Assembly (NCBI GenBank): GCA_027313705.1
Contig: DAHVDE010000036.1
Location: 1 to 60,655 of the forward strand
Direction of reading: 5' to 3'
Length of the DNA: 60,655 bases
Source of the DNA: Actinomycetota bacterium
GTDB lineage: Bacteria > Actinomycetota > Actinomycetes > Streptosporangiales > Streptosporangiaceae
Positions 30,714-40,510 of the stretch are shown piece by piece (the first letter of the stretch is position 1; the number at the start of each line of letters is the position of its first letter). The notes beneath the pieces were generated by a model. It was not told where the DNA came from and ran no database searches. It saw nothing but the letters and a program-made list of their open reading frames with translations. A program made the translations under genes and the position numbers.

Positions 30714-31471
30714 CTGTCACGCGCGGGGATGCTGCCGACCTCGTGATTGAGCCGCACCCGGTCGCCGCGGTAGGTGTACCTGGTCAGCCTGATCGGGCGG
30801 TACTTGGAGTACGCGGTGCGGTTGACCACGAGCACTGGAGCGCCGGTCGACAGGCCGAAGAAGGCAGACTCCCGTGCATTCGGCATGCGCGCGCCGATCT
30901 CGTCGATGAAGCCGAGCTGCTCATGCCCTAGGTCGGCGAGCAGCCTGATGCTTCCTTGCGCGATGTCACCGGCTTGCTCAAGCTGGGTACCTTCCGCTAT
31001 GTCGAGCGGGAAATAGGAAGCCATCATCATCCACGGCACGCCGCCGATCGAGCCGTGCCTGCGGCGGATCACCACCAGGTCGCCCGTGCTGATCTCCAGT
31101 TTCTGCGCGACGCTGGCGGACGCCGGTGACTTCTCGACCACCTGGCGGGACGTCTCTGGCTCCAGGTCGAGGTTCCCGACCTGCGGCAGCAAGGTCGACG
31201 GGCTCTGCCCGGCAGGCTGGCTCTGGACGCGGGAAAGCAGCGCGGTAAATGGCTCGGCCGGCTCGCTCACAAACGAGCCGAGCCCCTGCCTGGTCACCAC
31301 CAGTCCTTGGTTGGTCAGCAAGGCAATCGCCAGCCGCACCGTGTTCCGCGAGGCGTCATGCAGCTTCACCAGGTCAGGCTCGCTTGGCAACCGGTCTCCT
31401 GGCTGCAGGGCGCCGCTGTCTATCTGATCACGCAGCCGGTCAGCGATCTCCTGGTACTTGGCCTGTGCCAT
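30710..31471 (-). CDS. GntR/HutC-family transcriptional regulator (UTRA ligand domain)
   Basis: 253 residues: N-terminal winged helix (YQEIADRLRDQIDSGALQPG, then NTVRLAIALLTNQGLV) and C-terminal UTRA fold ending in RLTRYTYRGDRVRLNHEV. The HutC subfamily binds small ligands such as sugars, urocanate or fatty acids. Start ATG 31471 is preceded by GGGAGG; longer frame upstream is not needed. Two palindromes in the divergent gap are candidate operators, so autoregulation and control of the small membrane protein/nitrilase pair is likely. Confidence 0.92.
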   Translation of the reverse strand: MAQAKYQEIADRLRDQIDSGALQPGDRLPSEPDLVKLHDASRNTVRLAIALLTNQGLVVTRQGLGSFVSEPAEPFTALLSRVQSQPAGQSPSTLLPQVGNLDLEPETSRQVVEKSPASASVAQKLEISTGDLVVIRRRHGSIGGVPWMMMASYFPLDIAEGTQLEQAGDIAQGSIRLLADLGHEQLGFIDEIGARMPNARESAFFGLSTGAPVLVVNRTAYSKYRPIRLTRYTYRGDRVRLNHEVGSIPARDS

Positions 31472-31571
31472 GTTCGGCCTCCCTCCGCTGCGGGCCCGCA
31501 GGCCCCGTGCTCGTGCCCGCAAGCCAGCAGCGGCTGTCACCAACTGGATAGAAAGGTCCTACCCTTACGGA

Positions 31572-31584
31572 CCGTTTGAAACGG
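31572..31584. promoter_or_regulatory. Candidate GntR operator 1
   Basis: Perfect odd palindrome CCGTTTGAAACGG in the 193-base gap between the GntR gene and the small membrane protein gene. Location about 100 bases upstream of the regulator start fits an autoregulatory site. Confidence 0.4.
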
Positions 31585-31621
31585 CCAACTGTTTGGTATG
31601 AGTTAGATGAGCAGGAACATT

Positions 31622-31641
31622 AGTCTGATAATGGTCAGACT
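31622..31641. promoter_or_regulatory. Candidate GntR operator 2
   Basis: Perfect 7-bp inverted repeat AGTCTGA-N6-TCAGACT, 23 bases before the GTG of the small membrane protein gene, so a bound regulator would block its promoter or leader. Confidence 0.45.
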
Positions 31642-31664
31642 GATCGTAACAGAGTGGAGTACCA

Positions 31665-32018
31665 GTGCTTTATCTCCTGATCGTCATCGGCGCGATCATC
31701 GCGGTCCTCGCCACCACCATCCCCATAGTGGCCATCGCCCTGGTGAGCCTGGCGAGCCTGCACGAGGAGTCAGCGCACAGCCTCGGCTACGCGGCTCGCG
31801 GATCCGGCGAGCGCTTGGCTCGCCGGATTCTCGGATTCAGAAGTTCCGCCATCCAAGCCCCCGCCGCCGCACCTCGGGCCGCCGCACCTCGGGCCGCCGC
31901 CGAAGTAGGCTTCCCTCATGCGCGTCGCCCTTTGCCAGCTTCCCGTCGCCAGCCAGCCAGCCGCCAACCTGCACCGGATGGAACTCGCACTCACCAGCGC
32001 GAGCGAGCAGGGGTCTGA
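31665..32018 (+). CDS. Small membrane protein, unknown function
   Basis: Up to 117 residues. Starts GTG 31665 with GGAG five bases before. One membrane helix (about residues 2-30, LYLLIVIGAIIAVLATTIPIV) precedes HEESAHSLGYAARGSGERLARRILGFRS, which resembles short actinobacterial membrane proteins ending in a RILxF motif. The last part is encoded over a 15-base direct duplication (about 31868-31897) and overlaps the nitrilase gene by 101 bases, so the C-terminal 35 residues may not be conserved. Divergent from GntR, probably regulated by it. Confidence 0.55.
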   Translation: MLYLLIVIGAIIAVLATTIPIVAIALVSLASLHEESAHSLGYAARGSGERLARRILGFRSSAIQAPAAAPRAAAPRAAAEVGFPHARRPLPASRRQPASRQPAPDGTRTHQRERAGV

Positions 32019-32715
32019 CCTCGCTATCTTCCCTGAAGGCAGCCTTGTGAGGTTCTCGGCAGACCTGCGTGCCGCCGCGGAACCACTGGACGGGCCCTTC
32101 TGCACCGGACTGGCGGCCGCGGCGCGTAACACCGGCGTGGCCGTCATAGCCGGCGTTTTCGAGCCAGCCCCTGGCTCCCTCGTCTACAACACCACCGTCG
32201 TCATCGACTCCGCGGGCCAACTCCTCGCCGCATACCGCAAGATTCACCTGTTCGACGCTCTTGGCCAGCGGGAGTCTGACACCGTCGCTCCCGGATCTGA
32301 CCTGGTGGTCGCTGAAGTCGCCGGGCTCAAGGTCGGGCTTCTTACCTGTTACGACGTAAGGTTCCCCGAACTGGCCCGTGCCCTGGCTGTCATGGGCGCC
32401 GACCTGATCGCTATCCCTTCTGCCTGGGCCGCCGGCTTGTTCAAAGAAGAGCACTGGATAACTCTCGTGCGCGCCCGTGCCATCGAGAACACCATCTGGG
32501 TCGCGGCGGCCGGCCAGGTTCCCGACCCGGAGGAACCGGCGACCCGCGCGCCTACCGGAGTAGGACGCAGCCTGCTCGTTGATCCGATGGGTACCGCCAG
32601 GATCGACCTCGGCTCAAGGCCTGACATCGGCGTAGGAAATATCGACACCAAACTGACCGCGGAAGTCAGGTCGGTGCTGCCTTGCCTTGAGCACCGCCGC
32701 CCTGAACTCTTCTGA
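31918..32715 (+). CDS. Carbon-nitrogen hydrolase (nitrilase superfamily amidase)
   Basis: 265 residues with the complete Glu-Lys-Cys triad: Glu in IFPEGS (about residue 41), Lys in YRKIHLFD (about residue 104) and Cys in LLTCYDVRFPEL (about residue 143). Length and motifs fit the Nit/omega-amidase branch, which handles deaminated glutathione or 2-oxo-amides; the substrate here is open, as actinomycetes use mycothiol. ATG 31918 gives the normal MRVALCQL start. Downstream of the small membrane protein and convergent with the DedA gene. Confidence 0.9.
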   Translation: MRVALCQLPVASQPAANLHRMELALTSASEQGSDLAIFPEGSLVRFSADLRAAAEPLDGPFCTGLAAAARNTGVAVIAGVFEPAPGSLVYNTTVVIDSAGQLLAAYRKIHLFDALGQRESDTVAPGSDLVVAEVAGLKVGLLTCYDVRFPELARALAVMGADLIAIPSAWAAGLFKEEHWITLVRARAIENTIWVAAAGQVPDPEEPATRAPTGVGRSLLVDPMGTARIDLGSRPDIGVGNIDTKLTAEVRSVLPCLEHRRPELF

Positions 32716-32723
32716 CCGGCCCG

Positions 32724-33446
32724 CTACAGCTTTCCGCCGTCCGGGCTCTCCGCCGCCCGGCTCTCTGCCGCCCGGCTCTCTGTCGTGCGGCCTGCCTGCG
32801 CGTTCTCCTCGACAGGCACTCGGGCCAGGATAGGCCCCGCTTTGCGCCTGCCTAGCCTGTGCCGCAGGAGGAGTACCGCCACGATCGCGACGACGATAGC
32901 CGCGATGGCGACCGCCAGTCCTGTGCCCACCGTCCGCTCTACCGCCCCGTAAGCCGAGCCAGCCAGGTAGCCAAGCAGGCAGTATCCGACGCCCCATACG
33001 ATGCCGCCGATGGCGTTGTAGGCAGCGAACACCGGATATGGCATCTCGGCAGCCCCGGCGGCAGCCGGGATGAGTGCCCGAAGCACGGCCACGAACCTGC
33101 CGCCGAGCACAGCGGTGCCGCCACGATCGCGCAAGCCGGTCCGAGCCCGCTCGACGGCGCCAGGCATGCGGCTGAGCAGGCGGGAGGCGAACAGCCTGCC
33201 GCCAAGCCGACGGCCGATTTCATATCCGACCAAAGGCCCGGTAACCGCGGCGACCACCACGATCGCCATGAGCAGGGGCAGGGAGATGTGCCCGCGGCTG
33301 GCCAGTACGCCGCCCAGGACGACCGCGGTTTCTCCTGGCAGCACGAACCCGATGAAGATTGCCGTCTCGCCGAACACGAGCGCTGCGATCAGGCCGAGGG
33401 CGACCAGGCTATTCATGTGGCCGAGCGCCGATGTGATCCAAGTCAC
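32724..33446 (-). CDS. DedA-family (VTT domain) membrane protein
   Basis: 240 residues. VTT-domain motifs: FGETAIFIGFVLPGETAVVLGG in the first re-entrant region and GRFVAVLRALIPAAAG with the essential Arg, plus AYNAIGGIVWG. The family scrambles or recycles membrane lipid carriers. The cytoplasmic tail has a short duplicated RAAESRAAES sequence from a repeated 15-base unit. GTG start at 33446; divergent from the Pro-rich GST-like gene. Confidence 0.9.
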   Translation of the reverse strand: MTWITSALGHMNSLVALGLIAALVFGETAIFIGFVLPGETAVVLGGVLASRGHISLPLLMAIVVVAAVTGPLVGYEIGRRLGGRLFASRLLSRMPGAVERARTGLRDRGGTAVLGGRFVAVLRALIPAAAGAAEMPYPVFAAYNAIGGIVWGVGYCLLGYLAGSAYGAVERTVGTGLAVAIAAIVVAIVAVLLLRHRLGRRKAGPILARVPVEENAQAGRTTESRAAESRAAESPDGGKL

Positions 33447-33596
33447 CAGCTTCGCCAGGCTCTCGTGGCCAAGCTCTCACCACCCGTCAATAGCTTCGCT
33501 GGCCGATAGGGTCCCGCATTGCAATCTTGTTGGCCCATAATGCCTCCTAGACTCGCCGCCGGACCGCCAGCATCCGGCTTCGGGGAGGAGACGCTG

Positions 33597-35120
33597 ATGA
33601 CAGCCGGTTCCCAGCCGCCTTCGGCATCTGGCCGCCCGCCAGTCTCTGGCACGCCACCCTGGGCGACCAGCGACGCGCCCGACTCTCCCGACCGTAGCCG
33701 ATCGCAAGGACCACCTTGGGCGGCGACCGAACCTCCCGTGTCCGCGAACCCGCCGGGCCCGCCGAGACCGCCTGGCCCGCCGTGGCAGGTCAGCGAGCCA
33801 GCGCCGGCCGGAGGACCGCCATGGGCGGTCGACTGGCCGGCCGGACCAGGTGTGCCTGGCAGGCCAGGCGGCCATGGCGTGGACCAGGTTCCAGTGCAGG
33901 CGGCGGTCCCCCTTAGGGAGCCGCCGGCTCCTCGCCAGCCCCACCCGCGCCAGCAATCACCGCACCAGCAGCCGTCATATCAGTCACGGCAACCACAGTC
34001 CCGGCAGCCGCAACAACCCCATCCACAGGTCCATCCACAGGTCCATCCGCAGGTCCATCCACAGGTCCATCCGCAGGCGCTGCCACGCCGACCAGGCGAG
34101 CGAACCACCAGGCCAGGGATGCCGCCAGCCGGGACTTCAGGACCGGCGCAAGCCGGACCCGTATCCGGTGACTCAGCCCCGACCACGGGCAGCCTGCCAG
34201 CCATCACCGGCGGCCCGATCCGACGCCAGGGCACCTTCACCGGCCGCATTACCAGAGACGGTTCAAGTGGTTTCCCTGCCGAACCCGGGAGGTACCAGCT
34301 GTATGCCTCGCTGGCCTGCCCTTGGTCACAGCGGGCGCTGATCGTCTGCAGGCTGCTCGGCCTCGACCGCGTGATCGGACTCACGCTGACGGATCCTGTC
34401 GCCGACGAGAGCGGGTGGCGGTTCGCTGACGGCGACCCGCTCACCGGCGCGCATCGCCTGAGTGACCTGTACCTCGCGAGCGAGGAGGACTATCTAGGGC
34501 CTTACACCATTCCGCTGATCTGGGACATTAAGACCCGCCAGGTGGTCAGCAACGATGTAGCCCAGATCACCGTCATGCTCGAGACCGAGTTCCGGCCGTT
34601 CCACCGGCAAGGGGCACCCGACCTGTACCCGTCCGCCCGCCGCCGCGACATCGAGTCGCTCGCCACCTTGATCTTCCATACGGTCAACACAGGTGTATAC
34701 AAGGCGGGACTAGCGACGGCTCAGGCTACTTACGATCAGGCTGCGGAGGCCCTGTTCACCACGCTGGACGCGCTCGAAGAACGCCTGGCCAGGCGGCGTT
34801 ACCTGCTCGGCGATCAGCTCACGGAGGCCGACATCAGGCTGTATCCGACACTGGTCAGATTCGACACGGTCTACTACCAGATGTTCGACTGCAACCTGCG
34901 CAGGCTCACCGACTACCCGCACCTGTGGGGGTACACGCGCGACCTGCACACGCAGCCGGGATTCGGCGAGACCACCGATATCGGGCAGATCAAGCGTCAC
35001 TACTATCAGTCGGCCGAGTGGCGCGATCACTCTCGCGACCGCAACAAGCTCGGAATAATACCTATAGGTCCGCAAATCGCCTGGAACGAGCCGCATGGCC
35101 GAACGCGGATGCCGGGCTGA
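33597..35120 (+). CDS. Glutathionyl-hydroquinone reductase-like (ECM4/YqjG) protein with long Pro-rich N-terminal extension
   Basis: 507 residues. Residues 1-220 are low-complexity: four PPW repeats (TPPWA, GPPWA, GPPWQ, GPPWA) and five HPQV-type units encoded by a 12-base tandem repeat. The remainder is a thioredoxin-fold plus helical GST_C domain of the ECM4 class with the active-site Cys in [13 protein letters not shown] and [19 protein letters not shown]. Family members reduce glutathionyl- or other thiol-quinone adducts; in a mycothiol producer the thiol may be mycothiol (inference). Start ATG 33597 has GGGGAGGAG upstream. 79 bases before kgd. Confidence 0.88.
   Translation: MTAGSQPPSASGRPPVSGTPPWATSDAPDSPDRSRSQGPPWAATEPPVSANPPGPPRPPGPPWQVSEPAPAGGPPWAVDWPAGPGVPGRPGGHGVDQVPVQAAVPLREPPAPRQPHPRQQSPHQQPSYQSRQPQSRQPQQPHPQVHPQVHPQVHPQVHPQALPRRPGERTTRPGMPPAGTSGPAQAGPVSGDSAPTTGSLPAITGGPIRRQGTFTGRITRDGSSGFPAEPGRYQLYASLACPWSQRALIVCRLLGLDRVIGLTLTDPVADESGWRFADGDPLTGAHRLSDLYLASEEDYLGPYTIPLIWDIKTRQVVSNDVAQITVMLETEFRPFHRQGAPDLYPSARRRDIESLATLIFHTVNTGVYKAGLATAQATYDQAAEALFTTLDALEERLARRRYLLGDQLTEADIRLYPTLVRFDTVYYQMFDCNLRRLTDYPHLWGYTRDLHTQPGFGETTDIGQIKRHYYQSAEWRDHSRDRNKLGIIPIGPQIAWNEPHGRTRMPG
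34021..34080 (+). repeat. 12-base tandem repeat in the Pro-rich gene (5 units)
   Basis: Five consecutive 12-base units of type ATCCACAGGTCC / ATCCGCAGGTCC from 34021 keep the frame and encode repeated HPQV. In-frame periodicity predicts length variation between strains. Confidence 0.9.
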
Positions 35121-35199
35121 TCTCGCACCGTTTGGCCCTGCCGGGCGGGTAGCCTTAGCGACAGGGGTCGTTCAGGCAAATCATTCTCCGGAAGAGGCG

Positions 35200-38100
35200 A
35201 TGTCGGCCGTGTCTGCCGAGTTTCCGCATGCGTCCGCAGGGGCCGTAGCACCAGTTGCTTCGGCATCGTCACAGGCATCCTCAGGCCAGTCAGGCGGAGC
35301 CGCTGGCGATCATCCGAGCAGGCCAGCGGACTTCGGTGCCAACGAATGGCTGGTCGACGAGCTGTACCAGCGCTATCAGGCTGACCCTGGCTCTGTCGAT
35401 CGCGCGTGGTGGAACTTCTTCGCCGACTACAAGCCCGCTCCGGCGGACTCGGGCGGGGCGCAGGCTGCACCCGAGCCCGCGCAGCCTGGCCAGGCACGCG
35501 TTTCCCTGACCACACCCCTCGCACCATCGGCCAACGGGCACCAGGGCACCGCCCAGCCGGCCAGGCCGGCTGCCGTGCAGGCACCAGCCAAGCCGGCCCA
35601 AGCCGCCGACGGCCAGGGCCTGATCAAGCTGCGCGGCGCGGCCGCGCGAACCGTAACCAACATGGAAGCCAGCCTCGCGGTGCCGACAGCCACCTCGGTA
35701 CGGGCCGTGCCCGCCAAGCTGCTGATCGACAACCGCATCGTCATTAACAATCACCTGGCGCGCGGTCGCGGCGGCAAGATCTCTTTTACGCACCTGATCG
35801 GCTACGCCGTGGTCAAGGCGCTCGCCGTCAATCCCGAGCTCAACGAGTCTTTCGCTGTCGCCGACGGCAAGCCGATGCTGGTCAGGCCCGAGCACGTCAA
35901 CCTCGGCCTGGCTATCGACATCCGCAAGGAAGACGGCTCGAGGCAGCTGCTCGTGCCGAGCATCAAGACCGCGGAGCAGATGGACTTCAGGCAGTTCTGG
36001 CTGGCTTACGAAGACATCGTGCGCAAAGCCCGCGGCGGCAAGCTCACGGTCGAAGACTTCGCAGGCACCACGATCAGCTTGACCAACCCTGGCACGATCG
36101 GCACCGTGCATTCTGTGCCCAGGCTGATGCCGGGACAGGGCTGCATCATCGGCGTCGGCGCGATGGAGTACCCGGCGGCCTATCAGGGCGCATCGGCTGA
36201 GACCCTGGTCAGGGACGCTATCAGTCAGACGGTCACCTTGACCTCCACCTATGACCACCGGATCATCCAGGGCGCGCAGTCAGGCGAACTGCTGCGCGTG
36301 ATCAGCGGGCTGCTGCTCGGGGACCGCGGTTTCTACGACGACGTATTCGCCGCGCTGCGCATTCCCTACGAGCCGGTCCGGTGGGTTCGCGACATCCCGG
36401 CCGGGCACGAGAACGACATAAACAAGGCCGCCCGTGTCCACGAACTGATCCACGCTTACCGGGTGCGCGGGCACCTGATGGCCGATACTGACCCATTGCA
36501 GTACAAGCAACGCAAGCATCCTGACCTGGACATCAATCAGCACGGGCTCACCTTGTGGGACCTAGAGCGCGGGTTCGCGACCGGCGGGTTCGGCGGCAAG
36601 CCCCGCATGCTGCTCAGGGAGATACTCGGCGTACTGCGGGACGCCTACTGCCGCACCGTCGGCCTGGAGTACATGCACATCCAGGAGCCGCGCGAGCGAG
36701 CCTGGCTGCAAGAGCGGGTCGAGCGCCCGCCAGCGGAGGCCGACCACGACGAGCAACTGCGCATCCTGTCCAGGCTGAACGTCGCTGAGGCGTTCGAGAT
36801 GTTCCTCCAGACCAAGTACGTCGGGCAGCGCAGGTTCTCCCTCGAGGGCGCCGAATCACTGATACCGCTGCTCGATGCCGTGCTTGGCGAGGCCGCTGCA
36901 CTCGGCTTGCACGAGGCCGTGATCGGGATGGCGCACCGCGGCAGGCTCAACGTGCTCGCCAACATCGTCGGCAAGTCCTACGGGCAGATTTTCAACGAGT
37001 TCGAGGGCTATGTCGACCCGACGAGCACCCACGGGTCCGGCGACGTCAAGTACCACCTTGGCGCCGAGGGGAAGTACCAGACGGCCGACGGCACCACGAT
37101 CCCGGTCAGCCTGGTCGCGAACCCGAGTCACCTGGAAGCAGTTGACCCGGTCATGGAGGGCGTGGTCAGGGCCAAGCAGGATGTACTCGACCTGAGCACT
37201 CAGGGCTACACCGTGCTGCCCATCATGATCCACGGCGATGCCGCGTTCGCCGGGCAGGGTGTCGTCGCCGAGACGCTTGAGCTGTCCCAGCTGCGCGGAT
37301 ACCGCACTGGCGGCACCGTTCACATCGTCGTCAATAACCAGGTCGGCTTTACCACCGACCCGCGCTCTTCCCGGTCGAGCGTGTACAGCACCGACGTCGC
37401 CCGCACGATCCAGGCACCGGTATTCCATGTCAACGGCGACGATCCTGAGGCCGTGGTCAGGGTCGGCAAGATGGCGTTCGCCTACCGTGAGGCGTTCGCC
37501 AAGGATGTCGTCATCGACATGGTGTGCTACCGCCGCCGCGGCCACAACGAGGCGGACAACCCCTCGTTCACCCAGCCGCTGATGTACGACATCATCGACG
37601 CCAAGCGGTCTACCAGGAAGCTCTACACCGAGGCGCTGATCGGGCGCGGTGACATCACGCTCGACGAGGCCGAGCACATCCTGCGCGGCTACCAGTCCGA
37701 GCTAGAGCGTGCCTTCACCGAGACGAGGGAAGCCGCGACCCAGCCGCCAGAGCCAGGTTCCGTGCTTCCCGCGCCGCCCGTGCAGCCGACGCTGATCGAT
37801 CATTCCAGCGTTCCTACCGCGATCAGCGGCGAGACCGTCAAGCGGATCATCGATACCCAGCTCAGCCTGCCGGCCGGCTTCACGCCGCATCCGAGGCTGG
37901 CGCCACAGCTAGCCCGCCGCGCGGTCATGGTCGAGCAGGACGAGATCGACTGGGCGACCGGCGAGCTGCTTGCGTTCGGCGGTACCTTGATCGACGGGCA
38001 CGGGGTACGGCTGGTCGGGCAGGACACCAGACGGGGTACCTTCGGCCAGCGCCACGCCGGCCTGGTCGACCGGCACACCGGCGAGGAGTACACGCCGCTG

Positions 38101-38964
38101 CGCCGACTCAACAACGGCAACGCCAAGTTCCACGCCTACGACTCGCTGCTCTCCGAATACGCCGCGGTCGGATTCGAGTACGGCTACTCGGTGGCCAGAC
38201 CCGACGCGCTGGTGTGCTGGGAAGCGCAGTTCGGCGACTTTGTCAACGGCGCCCAGACCGTGCTTGACGAGTTCATTTCCTCTGGCGAGCAGAAGTGGGG
38301 CCAGCGCTCTGGCGTCGTGCTGCTGCTGCCGCACGGTTACGAGGGACAAGGACCCGATCACAGCTCGGCCAGGGTCGAGCGGTTCATGTCGCTCTGCGCG
38401 CAGGACAACATGACTGTCGCGATGCCGAGTACCCCGGCCAACTATTTTCATCTGCTCCGCTGGCAGGCGCTCTCCGACCGGGTCAAGCCGCTGATCGTGT
38501 TCACACCCAAGTCGATGCTGCGTCTCAAGGCGGCGGTTTCGGCCGTGGCCGACTTCACCCATGGCGCTTTCCAGCCGGTGATCCCAGATCGGGCTGGCGC
38601 AGACCAGGCACAGGTCAGCCGGGTACTGCTGTGCACAGGCAAGGTGTACTACGACCTAGCCGAGCAGCGCGCCGCGCAGCAACGCAACGACGTGGCCATC
38701 ATCAGGGTGGAGCGGCTCTATCCGCTGCCGACGGCGGAGATCGCTGCCCTGCTCGGTGCTTACCAGAACGCGGTCGAGTTCACCTGGGTGCAGGAAGAGC
38801 CTGTCAACATGGGCGCGTGGCCTTATCTGGCGACCCACCTGCAGCAGCAGCTCGGACTCGGGCTCTCGGTGATAGCACTGCCGGAAAGCTCGGCCCCCGC
38901 GTCAGGGTCGGCGAAGTCACATGCCCGCGAGCATGCCGCGCTCGTGGCCTCCGCGCTTAGTTAG
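35200..38964 (+). CDS. kgd: Multifunctional 2-oxoglutarate dehydrogenase E2/E1 (Kgd/SucA type)
   Basis: 1254 residues; decarboxylates 2-oxoglutarate in the TCA cycle with TPP and supplies the E2 succinyl-transfer function in the same chain. Order: N-terminal segment [16 protein letters not shown], Pro/Ala linker, acyltransferase domain with catalytic His353 in TYDHRIIQG, then E1 with His579 in [12 protein letters not shown]/Mg region [14 protein letters not shown], and transketolase C-terminal domain. Start ATG 35200 gives MSAVSAEF with a GGAAGAGG site. Activity in relatives is inhibited by GarA; that partner is not in the window. Followed by a 58-residue gene. Confidence 0.95.
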   Translation: MSAVSAEFPHASAGAVAPVASASSQASSGQSGGAAGDHPSRPADFGANEWLVDELYQRYQADPGSVDRAWWNFFADYKPAPADSGGAQAAPEPAQPGQARVSLTTPLAPSANGHQGTAQPARPAAVQAPAKPAQAADGQGLIKLRGAAARTVTNMEASLAVPTATSVRAVPAKLLIDNRIVINNHLARGRGGKISFTHLIGYAVVKALAVNPELNESFAVADGKPMLVRPEHVNLGLAIDIRKEDGSRQLLVPSIKTAEQMDFRQFWLAYEDIVRKARGGKLTVEDFAGTTISLTNPGTIGTVHSVPRLMPGQGCIIGVGAMEYPAAYQGASAETLVRDAISQTVTLTSTYDHRIIQGAQSGELLRVISGLLLGDRGFYDDVFAALRIPYEPVRWVRDIPAGHENDINKAARVHELIHAYRVRGHLMADTDPLQYKQRKHPDLDINQHGLTLWDLERGFATGGFGGKPRMLLREILGVLRDAYCRTVGLEYMHIQEPRERAWLQERVERPPAEADHDEQLRILSRLNVAEAFEMFLQTKYVGQRRFSLEGAESLIPLLDAVLGEAAALGLHEAVIGMAHRGRLNVLANIVGKSYGQIFNEFEGYVDPTSTHGSGDVKYHLGAEGKYQTADGTTIPVSLVANPSHLEAVDPVMEGVVRAKQDVLDLSTQGYTVLPIMIHGDAAFAGQGVVAETLELSQLRGYRTGGTVHIVVNNQVGFTTDPRSSRSSVYSTDVARTIQAPVFHVNGDDPEAVVRVGKMAFAYREAFAKDVVIDMVCYRRRGHNEADNPSFTQPLMYDIIDAKRSTRKLYTEALIGRGDITLDEAEHILRGYQSELERAFTETREAATQPPEPGSVLPAPPVQPTLIDHSSVPTAISGETVKRIIDTQLSLPAGFTPHPRLAPQLARRAVMVEQDEIDWATGELLAFGGTLIDGHGVRLVGQDTRRGTFGQRHAGLVDRHTGEEYTPLRRLNNGNAKFHAYDSLLSEYAAVGFEYGYSVARPDALVCWEAQFGDFVNGAQTVLDEFISSGEQKWGQRSGVVLLLPHGYEGQGPDHSSARVERFMSLCAQDNMTVAMPSTPANYFHLLRWQALSDRVKPLIVFTPKSMLRLKAAVSAVADFTHGAFQPVIPDRAGADQAQVSRVLLCTGKVYYDLAEQRAAQQRNDVAIIRVERLYPLPTAEIAALLGAYQNAVEFTWVQEEPVNMGAWPYLATHLQQQLGLGLSVIALPESSAPASGSAKSHAREHAALVASALS

Positions 38965-38976
38965 GCGGGGCCACCC

Positions 38977-39153
38977 ATGTACTTCACCGACCGAGGGATA
39001 GAGGAGCTCACTGGCCGGCGCGGCGAAGAGGAAGTCACGCTCGCCTGGCTAGGCGAGAAGCTGACCGCGTTTGTCGACCTGCACCCTGAGCATGAGATCG
39101 CGATTGACCGGCTGGCGGTCTGGCTGGCCCGCGACGAGGACGTCGAGGACTAG
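38977..39153 (+). CDS. DUF6104-type small protein
   Basis: 58 residues, beginning MYFTDRGIEELTGRRGEEE and ending in DEDVED; acidic and helical. I recognise the MYFTDRGIEEL start as a short conserved protein that follows kgd in many actinomycetes. Function unknown. Starts 12 bases after the kgd stop and is likely co-transcribed. Confidence 0.82.
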   Translation: MYFTDRGIEELTGRRGEEEVTLAWLGEKLTAFVDLHPEHEIAIDRLAVWLARDEDVED

Positions 39154-39214
39154 CATCTGGCCAGCCGGCCCGGTCGGCCGCGGCCCGGCGGAGGCCGCGG
39201 ATTGGCTAACGCGA

Positions 39215-39227
39215 TATATCTCATATA
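39215..39227. promoter_or_regulatory. Palindromic PadR operator overlapping a promoter
   Basis: Perfect palindrome TATAT-CTC-ATATA, 32 bases upstream of the PadR start. It is the only AT-rich block nearby and includes possible -10 sequences, so binding would repress the regulator itself. Typical of autoregulated PadR genes in actinomycetes. Confidence 0.6.
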
Positions 39228-39258
39228 GCATGGCGATGAGCGGAGAGGGGGATGAGCG

Positions 39259-40452
39259 ATGAGCCCAGTGTTCAGGCATGGCGGGCTGCGGCTTTACCTG
39301 CTGAAACTGCTCGACGAGGCACCCCGGCACGGCTACGACGTCATCCGGCTGCTGCAGGACAAGTTTCTCGGGGTCTATTCACCCTCACCTGGCACCATCT
39401 ATCCCCGACTGGCCAGGCTCGAAGAAGAGGGCCTGGTCACGCACGAGACCGTAGACGGCAAGAAGATCTACCGCATCACGGACGCCGGCCGGGCCGAGCT
39501 CAATCGCAGGCTAGATGACCTGGCCGATCTCGAAGACGAGCTAGCGGCCTCGGTTCGCGACATCGCCAAGGAGATCTCCAGGGACGTCAGGGAAACAGTA
39601 AGGAACCTGCGCGACGAACTGACCTGGGCCGTACGTGAAGCGGGCCGGGCCGGCGGGGCGTCAGGCTCGCGGGCCGATTCCCGCAAGGACCAGCCGGGCG
39701 ACAGCGGAGCAGGCGATTACGCCGGTGCCGGCGGCGATGCCCGGGCGAGTACGGACGCGAAGCCAGAAGCCGGGGCATGGTCAAAGGCCGCCGCCGCTGC
39801 GAGCACGCAGACCGCAGACACAGAACAAGCCAAGGCGGACCCGGCCGGGGCTAGGAAAGCGGCCAGCGCGCAGAACGCCGACGCAGGTCAGGCGCGGTAC
39901 GAGGATTCAGCGGGTGACGGCACCGAGGCTGCAGGCACTCCTGCCGGCGAGCACGCCGGCTCTCCCCTGGCCGGTGACCAGGGCTGCTCAGGCGACGACG
40001 GCGATGACGGTGAGGCCGGCGAGAAGCGGCAGCGGCGGCAAAGTGACTGGCGCGACGACTGGCGCGACTGGGCCGACTGGGCCAGGCGGCAGGGCTGGGC
40101 GGACTGGACAGGCAGGCAGGACCGGCGCGAGCATGCCAGGGCAGGACGTCCTGACTGGGCGCAGTGGACCCAGCGCCCCGATTGGCTCAAGGGAGCCGGA
40201 CCGCGCGACCGGCACGAGAGTCCCGCCGACCTGGTCTCCGACCTTGAGCACCTCGCCGCCTTGTTCGCCAGGGAAATCCGAGGCGCAGCCAGGCACGCAG
40301 AAGGCATGGGCGACGACACGGTGGGCAACCTTGGCCGGATCCTCGGCGAGGCGCTCAACCGCATCAGAACCGAAGTCTTCCGCACCCAGGACCCTGCCGA
40401 CCCCACCCCTCCATCCGAGCAAGCGCCCAACCTCCACGATGCCGGCGAGTAG
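39259..40452 (+). CDS. PadR-family regulator with long acidic/Trp-rich C-terminal extension
   Basis: 397 residues. PadR winged helix at residues 5-85 (LRLYLLKLLDEAPRHGYDVI, SPSPGTIYPRLARLEEEGLV). Residues 90-125 form a charged helix (DIAKEISRDVRETVRNLRDE), then about 130 residues of Ala/Gly/Asp-rich low complexity, and a Trp/Asp/Arg-rich repeated stretch (residues about 262-315: DWRDDWRDWADWARR, PDWAQWTQRPDWLKG). The last 60 residues are helical (LVSDLEHLAALFAREIRG). PadR proteins are usually about 180 residues, so the tail is exceptional. ATG at 39259 after GGAGAGGGGG; own operator upstream. Confidence 0.85.
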   Translation: MSPVFRHGGLRLYLLKLLDEAPRHGYDVIRLLQDKFLGVYSPSPGTIYPRLARLEEEGLVTHETVDGKKIYRITDAGRAELNRRLDDLADLEDELAASVRDIAKEISRDVRETVRNLRDELTWAVREAGRAGGASGSRADSRKDQPGDSGAGDYAGAGGDARASTDAKPEAGAWSKAAAAASTQTADTEQAKADPAGARKAASAQNADAGQARYEDSAGDGTEAAGTPAGEHAGSPLAGDQGCSGDDGDDGEAGEKRQRRQSDWRDDWRDWADWARRQGWADWTGRQDRREHARAGRPDWAQWTQRPDWLKGAGPRDRHESPADLVSDLEHLAALFAREIRGAARHAEGMGDDTVGNLGRILGEALNRIRTEVFRTQDPADPTPPSEQAPNLHDAGE

Positions 40453-40510
40453 GCATCCCAGCGCCCGCACCACCACAACGTGAGGACCGGCCGCGCCGCT
40501 GAGCTCCGAG

